Of a DNA stretch of 61,912 nucleotides, positions 34,248 to 43,476 are shown piece by piece. Source of the stretch: an uncultured Acetatifactor sp. (GTDB lineage Bacteria > Bacillota > Clostridia > Lachnospirales > Lachnospiraceae); NCBI GenBank assembly GCA_947630715.1, contig CANRIP010000014.1:1-61912 (forward strand), written 5' to 3'. How positions within the stretch are numbered: the first letter of the stretch is position 1; each line of letters starts with the position of its first letter. The notes beneath the pieces were generated by a model that did not search any database, was not told the origin of the DNA, and saw nothing but the letters and a program-made list of their open reading frames with translations. A program made the position numbers and the translations under genes.

Positions 34248-35765
34248 ATGAGGCTGGCTGACCTGGAACAATACGAAACAATCACGGTACAGTGCCATGA
34301 CAATCCGGATGCGGACGCGCTGGCTTCCGGGTATGGGCTGTACTGCTATTTCCGCAGCAGAAATAAGGATGTGCGGCTTGTATACAGCGGCAGAAGCAGG
34401 ATCCAGAAGTCCAATCTCCGCCTGATGGTGGAAAAACTGCATCTGCCGGTGGAGTATATCCGGATCGCGGAGGAAGAAACGCTGTCTGTCCCCGGCCTTT
34501 TGATTACGGTGGACTGTCAGTACGGAAACGGAAACGTCACCGGGCTGTGCGCCCAGGATGTGGCGATCATCGACCATCATCAGGCGGAAAAGAAGCTGAC
34601 GCCCTTAAGCATCGTCAACCCGAATCTGGGAAGCTGCGCCACCCTGGTCTGGAAACTGCTGCGGGAGGAAGATTTTGACATAGACAGCGACCAGTATCTG
34701 GGAACCGCGCTGTATTACGGCCTGTACACCGATACCAACCAGTTTTCGGAGCTGTCGAACCCGCTGGATCTGGATATGCGGGAGGCGCTGAACGCGGACA
34801 ACAACCTGATCAGGCTGTTCCGCAATTCCAACCTTTCGCTGAGAGAACTGGAAATTGCCGGAATCGCCATGATCCGTTACAGCTATAACGACGATTACGA
34901 ATTTGCGGTGATCAAGGCCCAGCCGTGCGACCCCAATATTCTGGGCCTGATCAGCGACTTTCTTTTGCAGGTGGACGCCATTAAAACCTGCGTGGTTTTT
35001 AACGAGGTGCCGGACGGCTATAAATTCTCCGTGCGAAGCTGCATCCGGGAGGTAAACGCCAGCGAGCTGGCGGCTTTTCTGGCCCAGGATATCGGCTCCG
35101 GGGGCGGTCATTATGAGAAGGCCGGCGGATTTATCAGCCTTTGGAGATATGAGAAAAATTTCCCCACCCTCCACACGGAAGCGTACTTTAACAACCGGAT
35201 GACGCAGTACTTTGACAGCTACGATCTGATTTACGCGGAGGAATACCAGGCGGATCTGACCGGGATGCAGCAGTATGAGAAACAGAACATCCCCCTGGGA
35301 TTTGTGAAAGCGGACGAGGTGCTGCCGGCGGGAGTGCCTGTAACCGTCCGTACCATGGAGGGGGATACGGAGTTCACCGTGGACGGGGAGCTTTATTTCA
35401 TTATCGGCATCCGGGGAGAGGTATATAGCTGCAGCCGGGAAACCTTTGAAAACACCTTTCAGATCCTGGACATGAAATATACGCCGGGAGAGGAAATCGA
35501 ATACATTCCCACGGTCAAGAACCGCCAGGACGGCAATACCTATGTGCTGACGGATTACGCCGGCGTCTGCATCCCCACCGCGGTGCTTCGGGTGTATGCC
35601 AGAAAGCTGGAGAGAGGGGTGAAGGTGTTTTCGCCCCGGGACAAGGAGCGATATCTGCCGGGCCGTCCGGGGGATTACCTGGCGGTGCGCTGCGACGATC
35701 TGAAAGACGTATTCGTGGTGCAGAAGGAGCTGTTTGAGCAAAGCTATGACAGGGTGGAGAAGTGA
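34248..35765 (+). CDS. DHH/DHHA1 family phosphoesterase
   Basis: A 505-residue protein with DHH-superfamily metal motifs: CHDNPDADALASGYGLY near the N-terminus, VDCQYGNGN, and IDHHQAEK. The DHHA1-like segment GSGGGHYEKAGGFIS follows around residue 285. The remaining 200-residue C-terminal part is unassigned. Family members cleave linear or cyclic dinucleotides or oligoRNA (NrnA/GdpP type); which substrate is used here is not visible. The gene starts 10 nt after the AICAR transformylase stop, behind AAGGAG, and probably shares its transcript. Confidence 0.82.
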   Translation: MRLADLEQYETITVQCHDNPDADALASGYGLYCYFRSRNKDVRLVYSGRSRIQKSNLRLMVEKLHLPVEYIRIAEEETLSVPGLLITVDCQYGNGNVTGLCAQDVAIIDHHQAEKKLTPLSIVNPNLGSCATLVWKLLREEDFDIDSDQYLGTALYYGLYTDTNQFSELSNPLDLDMREALNADNNLIRLFRNSNLSLRELEIAGIAMIRYSYNDDYEFAVIKAQPCDPNILGLISDFLLQVDAIKTCVVFNEVPDGYKFSVRSCIREVNASELAAFLAQDIGSGGGHYEKAGGFISLWRYEKNFPTLHTEAYFNNRMTQYFDSYDLIYAEEYQADLTGMQQYEKQNIPLGFVKADEVLPAGVPVTVRTMEGDTEFTVDGELYFIIGIRGEVYSCSRETFENTFQILDMKYTPGEEIEYIPTVKNRQDGNTYVLTDYAGVCIPTAVLRVYARKLERGVKVFSPRDKERYLPGRPGDYLAVRCDDLKDVFVVQKELFEQSYDRVEK

Positions 35766-35830
35766 CAGGCCCCGGCGATGGGATGGCCATATCAAATAAC
35801 ATGCGTTTTTTTAGGAACGGGAAGAACTGC

Positions 35831-35860
35831 TTGCTATTGCGAAGGCGTATGTGCTATGAT
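35831..35860 (+). promoter_or_regulatory. glnS promoter
   Basis: TTGCTA and TATGAT separated by 18 bp, about 43 bp before the chosen glnS ATG. Confidence 0.5.
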
Positions 35861-35903
35861 AGGAAAACAGGGATACACTCCCCGGAAAGGAAATGAAGGT
35901 CAT

Positions 35904-37571
35904 ATGAGCGAGACGGAATCCAAAAATTTCATTGAAACGATCATAGAAAAGGATCTTGCGGAGGGAGTTTACGATACGGTTCACACCCGGTTTCCTCCGG
36001 AGCCCAACGGATATCTGCACATCGGACATGCAAAGAGCATCCTGTTAAATTACGGCCTGGCGCAGAAATACCATGGAAAATTCAATATGCGTTTTGACGA
36101 CACCAATCCCACCAAAGAGGATATCGAGTTTGTGGAATCCATCAAGGAGGATATTCAGTGGCTGGGGGCGGACTGGGAAGACCGCCTGTTTTTCGCCTCC
36201 GATTATTTTGGACAGATGTATGAGGCGGCTGTCAAGCTGATCCGGAAGGGGAAGGCGTATGTGTCCGATCTGACGGCGGAGCAGATCAAGGAGTACAGGG
36301 GCAGCCTGACACAGCCCGGCAGGGAGGATCCAAGCAGCGGCCGGAGCGTGGAGGAAAATCTGCGGCTGTTTCAGGAAATGAAAGACGGGAAATACGGGGA
36401 CGGGGAAAAGGTGCTGCGGGCCCGGATCGATATGGCCTCCCCCAATATCAATATGCGTGACCCGGTGATCTATCGGGTAGCGCACATGTCCCATCATAAT
36501 ACGGGGGATCAGTGGTGCATTTATCCCATGTATGATTTCGCTCATCCCATAGAGGACGCCATCGAGGGCATTACCCATTCCATCTGCACCCTGGAATTTG
36601 AGGATCACAGGCCTCTCTATGACTGGGTGGTGCGGGAGTTAGAGTATCCCCATCCTCCGAAACAGATCGAGTTTGCAAAGCTGTATCTGAAAAATGTGGT
36701 GACCGGAAAAAGATATATTAAAAAGCTGGTGCAGGAGGGGATTGTGGACGGCTGGGACGATCCCAGGCTCGTCTCGATCGCGGCGCTGCGCAGGAGGGGC
36801 TTTACGCCGGAATCCATCAAGATGTTTGTGGAGATGTGCGGGGTTTCCAAGGCCAACTCCATAGCGGATTACGCGGCGCTGGAGTACTGTATCCGGGAGG
36901 ATTTGAAGGCAAAGGCGCCCAGGTATATGGCCGTCCTGGATCCGGTCAAGCTGATTATCGACAATTACCCGGAGGGGCAGACACAGATGCTGACGATGCC
37001 TAACAATCCGGAAAATGAGGCTTTAGGCAGCAGGCAGACGCCCTTTGGCCGGGAGCTGTATATTGAGCGGGAGGATTTCATGGAAGAACCTCCTAAAAAA
37101 TATTTCCGGCTGTTTCCCGGCAATGAGGTGCGGCTGATGGGCGCGTATCTGGTGACGTGCACAGGCTGCGTAAAGGACGCCCAGGGACGCGTGAGCGAGG
37201 TGCACTGCACCTATGACCCCGCGTCGGAAGGCGGCAGCAGCCCGGACGGGCGGAAGGTCAAAGGGACGATCCACTGGGTGGCAGCGGCGTCCGCGGTGAA
37301 AGCCCAGGTGAGACTGTACGAGAACATCATCGATGAAGAAAAGGGTGTTTATAACGAGGACGGCAGCCTGAATCTGAATCCCCATTCTCTCACGGTGAAG
37401 GATAACTGCATGCTGGAGCCCGCGTTTGCCGGGGCCGGCGCTTATGATCGGTTCCAGTTTGTCAGACAGGGATTCTTCAGCGTGGATCCCAGGGATTCGA
37501 CGGCGGAGCTGCCGGTATTCAACCGGATTGTATCCTTGAAAAGTTCTTTTGTGCTACCCAAGGAATCTTAA
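35904..37571 (+). CDS. glnS: Glutaminyl-tRNA synthetase
   Basis: A class I synthetase of 555 residues. The HIGH motif is in [21 protein letters not shown], the KMSKS equivalent is [14 protein letters not shown], and DGWDDPRLV and the C-terminal beta-barrel domain are as in GlnRS rather than GluRS. The start at 35904 is the canonical family start; the longer frame from 35778 is unlikely. GlnRS is rarer than the transamidation route in Firmicutes; its presence beside gatCAB implies that GatCAB mainly serves Asn-tRNA. Confidence 0.93.
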   Translation: MSETESKNFIETIIEKDLAEGVYDTVHTRFPPEPNGYLHIGHAKSILLNYGLAQKYHGKFNMRFDDTNPTKEDIEFVESIKEDIQWLGADWEDRLFFASDYFGQMYEAAVKLIRKGKAYVSDLTAEQIKEYRGSLTQPGREDPSSGRSVEENLRLFQEMKDGKYGDGEKVLRARIDMASPNINMRDPVIYRVAHMSHHNTGDQWCIYPMYDFAHPIEDAIEGITHSICTLEFEDHRPLYDWVVRELEYPHPPKQIEFAKLYLKNVVTGKRYIKKLVQEGIVDGWDDPRLVSIAALRRRGFTPESIKMFVEMCGVSKANSIADYAALEYCIREDLKAKAPRYMAVLDPVKLIIDNYPEGQTQMLTMPNNPENEALGSRQTPFGRELYIEREDFMEEPPKKYFRLFPGNEVRLMGAYLVTCTGCVKDAQGRVSEVHCTYDPASEGGSSPDGRKVKGTIHWVAAASAVKAQVRLYENIIDEEKGVYNEDGSLNLNPHSLTVKDNCMLEPAFAGAGAYDRFQFVRQGFFSVDPRDSTAELPVFNRIVSLKSSFVLPKES

Positions 37572-37643
37572 GATGGCCGGAGCCGTTTCCGGGGATTTAA
37601 AAGCTGTAATGATAGGCGATGCAGACAGAAAGGCGGATGGAAT

Positions 37644-38495
37644 ATGGGACTGTTGTCAGGACTTGGCGGGCTGGGGTTAGGCGGCCTGGAAAATGTGGAT
37701 ATTTTTGAGGACGAGGAAAAAGAGAAGGAAAAGGAAGCGGCCAAAGCGAAAGCGGCCGCTCAACTGGAGGAGAAGGATATCATTTATGACCGGAGCTATA
37801 CCTGCCCCGTCTGTGATGGTTCCTTTGTCTCCAAAACAGTAAAATCGGGAAAAGCCAAGCTGATCGGCACGGATCTGGATCTGCGCGCCCGGTACGATAT
37901 CGTCGATCCGGGAAAATACGATGTAATTGTGTGCCCTCAATGCGGCTATGCGGCAATCAGCAGATTTTTCGACAAAATCACCCAGGCCCAGGCGAAACTG
38001 ATCCGGGAAAAAATCAGCGCAAGCGTCCAGATTCCGGCTTACAATGATCCGATCTGCACTTACAAAGAGGCGATGGACCGCTATAAGCTGGCGTTGGCGA
38101 ACGCAGTGGTCAAGAAGGCCAGATCCAGCGAGAAAGCGTATATCTGCTTAAAGAGCGCATGGATTGCCAGAGGGTACAGGGAGAGCCTGCAGGGGGAACA
38201 AAATGCGGACGCCAAGCTGATCGCCGCCCTGGAAAAGCAGGAGGAGGAATATCTGCAAAACGCCTATAAGGGTTTTGTGGAGGCAAGGCAGAATGAGAGC
38301 TTTCCCATGTGCGGCATGGATGAAGTGACCGTGGATTACCTCCTGGCGGTTCTGGCGGTGCGGGTTAAAAAGTATGACGTGGCCAGCCGTCTGATTGCCT
38401 CCGTATTGGGATCCCCTGCCGCGAATCCCCGCATGAAGGATCGGGCCAGGGATCTGAAGGAACAGGTGCTGGCGGAACTGAAAAAGAGTAAGTAA
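37644..38495 (+). CDS. DUF2225 zinc-ribbon protein
   Basis: A 283-residue predicted cytoplasmic protein. An acidic/Lys-rich helical N-terminus (about 25-50) precedes a zinc-binding pair, YTCPVCDGSFVSK and VIVCPQCGYAAISRFF, which is the DUF2225 signature. A helical TPR-like region follows. The function is unknown; family members sit near wall or redox genes in other genomes. It starts 72 nt after glnS and could be co-transcribed. Confidence 0.8.
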   Translation: MGLLSGLGGLGLGGLENVDIFEDEEKEKEKEAAKAKAAAQLEEKDIIYDRSYTCPVCDGSFVSKTVKSGKAKLIGTDLDLRARYDIVDPGKYDVIVCPQCGYAAISRFFDKITQAQAKLIREKISASVQIPAYNDPICTYKEAMDRYKLALANAVVKKARSSEKAYICLKSAWIARGYRESLQGEQNADAKLIAALEKQEEEYLQNAYKGFVEARQNESFPMCGMDEVTVDYLLAVLAVRVKKYDVASRLIASVLGSPAANPRMKDRARDLKEQVLAELKKSK

Positions 38496-38544
38496 GGAGA
38501 CGGCGGGGCAGACCGAAACCGTGCGCCGCCGGAAAAGTTTGCGT

Positions 38545-39987
38545 ATGTATGAAATGACGATCCGGTTTCAGCCGGACGGCAAAAGCTGTCTGTATGAACA
38601 GATCTACGGACACATTAAAAAGGAGATCAGGGAGGGAAGACTGCTTGCGGGAGAGCGGCTTCCCTCCACGCGTTTTCTGGCGGAATATCTTCAGGTGGCC
38701 AGGAGTACGGTGGATTCCGCGTACAGTCAGTTGGTTGCGGAAGGGTATATCACCTCCCGGCCGTATCGGGGATACTATGTCTGTTCCATGGAGGAGATGT
38801 TCGGGCCGGAGGCCCTGTGCCGGGAAACCGCAAGCAAGGCGGCAGCGTTTCCGGAAACCCTCTCCGGGAACGAGGAGTCTGCGGCCGTATCGGATGAGGC
38901 CGCCTGGGAATTTGATTTTTCGCCTTATGAAATCGATATGTCCGGCTTTCCCCTCAGCGTATGGAAAAAGATCACCAAGAAGATTCTGACGGAAGAAAGG
39001 GGCGATCTTTTCTTGAGGGGAGAGGCGCAGGGGGATCTGGATCTGCGCCTTTCCATCAGCCGGTACCTCCATTCCTCCCGGGGGGTCAACTGTACGCCGG
39101 AGCAAATCATTGTGGGGGCGGGAAACGATTATCTTCTTCTGCTGTTGGAAAAGATTCTGGGACGGCATGTGAGAATCGCCATGGAAAACCCCACATACCT
39201 TCGCTCCTATCGGATTTTCCGGTCTTTTGCCTATGACATTGTGACGGTGGAAATGGATGAATACGGCATGAAGGCGGATTCCCTCGGGGAACAGGGGATA
39301 CAGGCGGTTTATGTGATGCCGTCCCATCAGTTCCCAACCGGCATTGTGATGCCGATCCGCCGCAGACTGGAGCTTTTGAAATGGGCTGCGGGCGGCGCGG
39401 ACCGATATGTGATTGAAGACGATTATGACAGTGAGTTCCGGTTTCACGGAAAGCCGATTCCCGCTCTCCAGTCCTCTGACGAATCGGGAAAAGTGATTTA
39501 TCTCGGCAGCTTTTCCAAGGCTATTGCGCCGGCGATCCGCGTCAGCTTTATGGTGCTTCCGGCGCCGCTGTTACAAAAATACAGGCAGGACTGCGGCTTT
39601 TATTCCTGCACGGTGTCAAGGATTGACCAGAGAATTTTGAACGAGTTTATCCGGGACGGGTACTTTGAGAGACATTTGAACAAAATGCGAAAGATTTACA
39701 GGGACAAGCATGATCTGTTACTGGAGGAACTGGCTCCCTTTCGGCGGAAGTTTGCGGTTTCCGGTGAAAACGCCGGCCTGCATCTGCTTTTGACGGGCCG
39801 GGGATTCCTGGGAGAAGACGAATTGATTCAGAGAGCGGCTCAAAACGGCGTAAAGGTTTACGGGCTTGCCGAGGGAATGACGGCGGGACAGCCGGATCGG
39901 ACCGGCGTGTTGCTGGGGTTTGGCGGCCTGTCTCAAGAGGCGATCCGGGAAGGCGTTGGCAGATTGAGAAAGGCCTGGGAAATCTGA
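38545..39987 (+). CDS. MocR/PdxR-type GntR regulator with aminotransferase domain
   Basis: A 480-residue fusion. An N-terminal GntR winged helix (YEQIYGHIKKEIREGRLLAG, then RLPSTRFLAEYLQVARSTVD) is followed by a fold type I aminotransferase-like domain with the PLP lysine in GSFSKAIAPAIRVSF and DDYDSEFRFHG. MocR-type regulators use PLP as a co-effector to control vitamin B6 or amino-acid genes. No pdx genes are seen nearby, so the target is unknown. ATG 38545 was chosen; a GTG at 38521 adds 8 basic residues. Confidence 0.85.
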   Translation: MYEMTIRFQPDGKSCLYEQIYGHIKKEIREGRLLAGERLPSTRFLAEYLQVARSTVDSAYSQLVAEGYITSRPYRGYYVCSMEEMFGPEALCRETASKAAAFPETLSGNEESAAVSDEAAWEFDFSPYEIDMSGFPLSVWKKITKKILTEERGDLFLRGEAQGDLDLRLSISRYLHSSRGVNCTPEQIIVGAGNDYLLLLLEKILGRHVRIAMENPTYLRSYRIFRSFAYDIVTVEMDEYGMKADSLGEQGIQAVYVMPSHQFPTGIVMPIRRRLELLKWAAGGADRYVIEDDYDSEFRFHGKPIPALQSSDESGKVIYLGSFSKAIAPAIRVSFMVLPAPLLQKYRQDCGFYSCTVSRIDQRILNEFIRDGYFERHLNKMRKIYRDKHDLLLEELAPFRRKFAVSGENAGLHLLLTGRGFLGEDELIQRAAQNGVKVYGLAEGMTAGQPDRTGVLLGFGGLSQEAIREGVGRLRKAWEI

Positions 39988-40182
39988 AGTGCATAAGGCC
40001 GCTCGACCCCACAACGTCAAATAAGTATATGAAGTATGTCCCGTTTTGGGCGTAATCTTATTTGCCGTTCATTTGCCGGTAAGGCAATGCTCTATTGCTA
40101 ATATGACAGAGGAGAGGTGGTCTTCCTAATCGAGAGAGATCTTTCACCATAACAACTTACGGAGAAAAGGGATATTTGGAAT

Positions 40183-40935
40183 ATGGATGTAAATTACATA
40201 AAAACACCCAAAATGATATTGTTTGATTATGGTCAGACACTTATTGCAGAACAAAAATTTGACGGGATAAAGGGGACAGAGGCTGTCTTACAGTATGCTA
40301 CAAGAAACAAGTATCATTTGTCGGCAGAGCAGGTGCAAGCCAAAGCAAATGAAATCAATCAGGAACTCGGGAGATTTGATCCTGAAAAAAGGCACTTATT
40401 TCAGATAGAAATACCCAATACAATGTTTACCCCTTATCTTTATGAATCGCAGGGTATAGAGATTGCATTAAGCAACTCCGAAATTGATACAGTATTTTGG
40501 AATGCTGCTGCTCCGGGAGCGCCGACAGAGGGTATAAAAGATTTTTTGGAATATTTGAAAAACAAAGGAATTCGCACAGGAGTAATCAGTAATATTTCTT
40601 ATGCTCCTTCTGTGGTTGCAGAGCGTATCAACAGGCTGCTTCCGGAAAATACTTTTGAATTTATGATTACCTCAAGTAATTTTATGTTCCGCAAACCGAA
40701 CAAAAGGATATTTGATTTGGCTTTGGAAAAAGCAGAATTACAGCCAGATGAGGTGTGGTATATCGGGGATCAATATGAATGCGATGTGAAAGGCTCCTTA
40801 CATGCCGGTCTGTTGCCGGTATGGTACATAGGGGCGATTGATCTGCCTTATGTAGAAGACAAAAATATTCCGACAGCAAAAACCTGGAGTGAAATAAAGC
40901 AGTATTTGGAAGTTGGTAAAATTGCATTCGACTGA
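40183..40935 (+). CDS. HAD-superfamily hydrolase (AT-rich, probably acquired)
   Basis: A 250-residue HAD phosphatase of the YjjG/haloacid dehalogenase subtype. Motif I is LFDYGQTL (the second Asp is replaced by Gly, as in some subfamilies), motif II GVISNIS, motif III FRKPNKRIF, motif IV WYIGDQYECDV. The substrate is unknown. The gene is strikingly AT-rich, with many AAA, ATA, AGA and TTG codons, unlike every neighbour, and the about 200 nt upstream and 150 nt downstream share this composition. This points to recent transfer. GGAG lies before the ATG. Confidence 0.78.
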   Translation: MDVNYIKTPKMILFDYGQTLIAEQKFDGIKGTEAVLQYATRNKYHLSAEQVQAKANEINQELGRFDPEKRHLFQIEIPNTMFTPYLYESQGIEIALSNSEIDTVFWNAAAPGAPTEGIKDFLEYLKNKGIRTGVISNISYAPSVVAERINRLLPENTFEFMITSSNFMFRKPNKRIFDLALEKAELQPDEVWYIGDQYECDVKGSLHAGLLPVWYIGAIDLPYVEDKNIPTAKTWSEIKQYLEVGKIAFD

Positions 40936-40978
40936 CCTATGTATGTACAAGAAGGGGAATGGCATAGACTTAGAAAGC

Positions 40979-41123
40979 ATCTCTATGCAATGTAAGAAAA
41001 AGCGAGTTAACAAGAGAAAAACAAAGATTATTATGGGAGGCATTCTTCATTCAAAACGGTTTTTGCTTAAAACGCTTTGACGAACATCCATCTTGGGAAA
41101 ATGAAAAGCTGCCGGGAGCATAG
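40979..41123 (+). pseudogene. AT-rich coding remnant after the HAD gene
   Basis: One frame reads 47 sense codons without a plausible start, ending RFDEHPSWENEKLPGA and a TAG at 41121. It has protein-like composition (RLLWEAFFIQNGFCLKRF) and the same AT-rich base use as the HAD gene. It may be the tail of a decayed gene brought in with it. No family is recognised, and chance is possible. Confidence 0.2.
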
Positions 41124-41140
41124 GGAAGTACAGAGACACA

Positions 41141-41190
41141 AAAAGGAACCGTCATACCCGGGAAAGCATCCGGGTATGGCGGTTCCTTTT
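41141..41190. terminator. Bidirectional intrinsic terminator
   Basis: A 21-bp near-perfect inverted repeat, AAAAGGAACCGTCATACCCGG against CCGGGTATGGCGGTTCCTTTT (one G-U pair in RNA), around an 8-nt loop. A-runs and T-runs flank both sides, so it can stop transcription from the HAD island and from the minus-strand gene to its right. Confidence 0.88.
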
Positions 41191-41286
41191 GCTGCGCCCC
41201 TGTTTCGCAGCCGTCCCTTTGCCGGCAGGATATGGATACTGCCTGATGGGAAACTGCCCTGGCGTGTGCTTTTTTGCCGTATGGAA

Positions 41287-41634
41287 TCAGTTCTCCTTTT
41301 GGGGAGTCTCCTCCTCCGGCCCGTCTTCTTCGTCAAAAAATTCCTCTACCTGGGTGGTTTCTCCGGCAGCGGCCTTGGGGGTTTCCTTGTCCGCGCTCTG
41401 CGCTACCTGATCCAAGGGAACAAAAGAATCCTTTTCTTCGGCGGGCGTGTTCAGCGGCACATATTTTTTGTCGGATTCCGTTTCTTCATCAGGATCCTCG
41501 CTGAAATCGTCATCCTCTTCTTCCTCGGGCGCGGTTTCAGATGCGTCCTTCTTGCGGAAGTAATAATAAGCGGCAGCGGCGGCGCCGCCAAGCGCTGCGG
41601 TAAAAACCAGGAATTTACCAAATTTCTTTGCCAT
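41287..41634 (-). CDS. Small acidic membrane-anchored protein
   Basis: A 115-residue protein. The N-terminus KKFGKFLVFTAALGGAAAAA followed by YYYF gives a single membrane anchor, then KK and a strongly acidic, low-complexity tail rich in Glu/Asp with repeats of EEE and DEE. The tail appears disordered. An AAAGGAG site precedes the ATG. Similar anchored acidic proteins are widespread in Clostridia with no known role. It ends about 100 nt from the bidirectional terminator. Confidence 0.65.
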   Translation of the reverse strand: MAKKFGKFLVFTAALGGAAAAAYYYFRKKDASETAPEEEEDDDFSEDPDEETESDKKYVPLNTPAEEKDSFVPLDQVAQSADKETPKAAAGETTQVEEFFDEEDGPEEETPQKEN

Positions 41635-41860
41635 AGCGTGACTCCTTTCGGTTGGAAAATTTTGCCGGACAAATTCTTTTTTTTATTTTAATACTATTTT
41701 GTGAAATTGAAAAGGGAATATGTGCTAATTTATAAAATTTTTATTCCCGTCTGACAGGTTTTGTGTTATCATGACAGTATTCGGATTTTCCTCGGCCCGA
41801 TTCTGCGCAAGCGGAGCGGGACGGCGGATGGTTGACTGGCGGACGACGGGAGCGGGACAC

Positions 41861-42466
41861 ATGAACAGCAGGTTCTTTGACCTGAGCAAAGAAAAACAGG
41901 ACAGAATGATCAATGCGGCGCTGAAAATCTTTGCGCTGCGGGGCTACCGCCATGCCAGCACGGACGATATTGTCCGGGAGGCCGCAATCAGCAAGGGGCT
42001 TTTGTTCCATTATTTTGAAAGCAAGCTGGGCGTTTATGATTTTGTCTATGATTACAGCGTCAGATACATGATTCTGGAATTCCGCTCCAATGTGGATCCC
42101 GGAGAAAAGGATCTGTTTGAACTGATGAAACAGGTGGAGCGTTCCCGCATGAACGCCATGAGAGGGTATCCGTACATGCAGCAGTTCTTAAACCGTTCCA
42201 TGGCAGAGGATGTCAACGAAGCCCTTCTTGCCATAGAGGAAAAACGGGGGCTTTTGGAGGAGACGGCGGACGCCATTTACGCCCAGGTGGATCATTCGCA
42301 GCTCCCTCCCATGATCGATGGGGAGAAGCTGCGGAAAATGCTGGATTTTACGGTGAAGGGCCTGATGACGGAGCGGTTTCAGGACGCCTCGTTCCAGCCG
42401 GAGATGCTCTATGCGGAGATCTGCGATTATCTGGATATGATGAAAAAGATTGTGTATCGGGCGTAA
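41861..42466 (+). CDS. TetR-family transcriptional regulator
   Basis: A 201-residue regulator. The N-terminal helix-turn-helix is clear: QDRMINAALKIFALRGYRHA, TDDIVREAAISKGLLFHYF, then ESKLGVYDFVYDYSVRY. The ligand-binding C-terminal domain is unassigned. The start at 41861 was chosen because GGGAG precedes it and the frame before it is low-complexity. The neighbouring convergent DUF6062-like gene or the small acidic protein could be the target, but no operator is recognised. Confidence 0.85.
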   Translation: MNSRFFDLSKEKQDRMINAALKIFALRGYRHASTDDIVREAAISKGLLFHYFESKLGVYDFVYDYSVRYMILEFRSNVDPGEKDLFELMKQVERSRMNAMRGYPYMQQFLNRSMAEDVNEALLAIEEKRGLLEETADAIYAQVDHSQLPPMIDGEKLRKMLDFTVKGLMTERFQDASFQPEMLYAEICDYLDMMKKIVYRA

Positions 42467-42473
42467 CTGTTCC

Positions 42474-43235
42474 TTATTTGCTCATCTGATAGGGGGGATC
42501 CGCAGGGTGCCCTCCTTTTAATTTCTGCATGCCTCTCTGAATGGCGTCCCTGGAGTTCTTCCAGTCTGCGTCTTTGTTCTTATAATCGAATTTTTCCACC
42601 ATCCATGCCACGTCTTCCGCCACGCGTTTCATGTTTTTCTCCATCAAGGGAAGAAGCGTTTCGTAAAACCCTTCTTTTTCCCGGTCGGAGAGCTGCGTCT
42701 GCGCGGCGTCGCACAGATCGCCGAAGTGGGTCAGGCAGAACCCCTTGCCGTTTTGGATCTTTTCCCGAAAATCCGGTTCCTGTTTCCAGAGGTAGAAAAA
42801 GGTGTCCAGATAGCGGTTGTAGGTTTCCCTGAACTGACTGCAAATATAGCAGGATTCCTCCTTTTTGCGGATCCAGGCGCTGATGGAGTTGCCGCTCCCC
42901 GGCGTCCGGTGCAGCTTGTCCTTCAGGGAGCTTTTCCCGGGTTTGAAATCATCGAAGGTTTTCTGCATTTCTCCGATCATCCTGCGGTAATGGGTTTTCA
43001 GAATCCAGGCGTTTCCCAGAGTGTTTCCGTAGTTGTACATTTTCTGAAAATGGGCCCTGCAAAAACCGGCCCGATCCGTCTGATCCCGGATATCCGCCTC
43101 CATATAGGAGGCGCTGCTGCCAAGAACGAAGTCGATCAGATCCTGTTCCACATTTCGTTCAATATAGCAAAAGGGGCACTCGTCGTCTGCGTTTACCGCA
43201 TCGTTTAACGGGATGGTATACAACTGTTCTTTCAT
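42474..43235 (-). CDS. DUF6062-like cysteine-rich protein
   Basis: A 253-residue predicted cytoplasmic protein with two CxxC pairs, ECPFCYIERN near the N-terminus and SCYICSQFRETY in the middle, each followed later by a matching FCxxHF motif (GFCRAHFQKMY and GFCLTHFGDL). This duplicated Cys/His pattern suggests two zinc or metal sites in an internally repeated helical fold, and matches DUF6062. The function is unknown. It converges with the TetR gene, 7 nt between stops. Confidence 0.7.
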   Translation of the reverse strand: MKEQLYTIPLNDAVNADDECPFCYIERNVEQDLIDFVLGSSASYMEADIRDQTDRAGFCRAHFQKMYNYGNTLGNAWILKTHYRRMIGEMQKTFDDFKPGKSSLKDKLHRTPGSGNSISAWIRKKEESCYICSQFRETYNRYLDTFFYLWKQEPDFREKIQNGKGFCLTHFGDLCDAAQTQLSDREKEGFYETLLPLMEKNMKRVAEDVAWMVEKFDYKNKDADWKNSRDAIQRGMQKLKGGHPADPPYQMSK

Positions 43236-43273
43236 GGCGTCCGTCCTTTCCTTTTCCGTTCTGTGACAGTTTC

Positions 43274-43302
43274 AGTATATCACGGCGTCAGCCCTGTGGC
43301 AA
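43274..43302 (-). promoter_or_regulatory. Promoter of the DUF6062-like gene
   Basis: Minus-strand TTGCCA and TATACT separated by exactly 17 bp, about 40 bp before the ATG at 43235. Confidence 0.6.
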
Positions 43303-43476
43303 GCCTTGGGAAACCTGCATTCGGCCCGCTTTCGGCCGCTTTTGTAAAACATGAAAAAATTACTACGCGAATGTAACATTTTGTTAGATAAAATTAAGAT
43401 TTTTTTGGTTGTAAAGTCCGGCTGCAAAAGATACTATAAAAGGGAAGAAGTCATTTGGAAATGAAACGCGAAAGAT

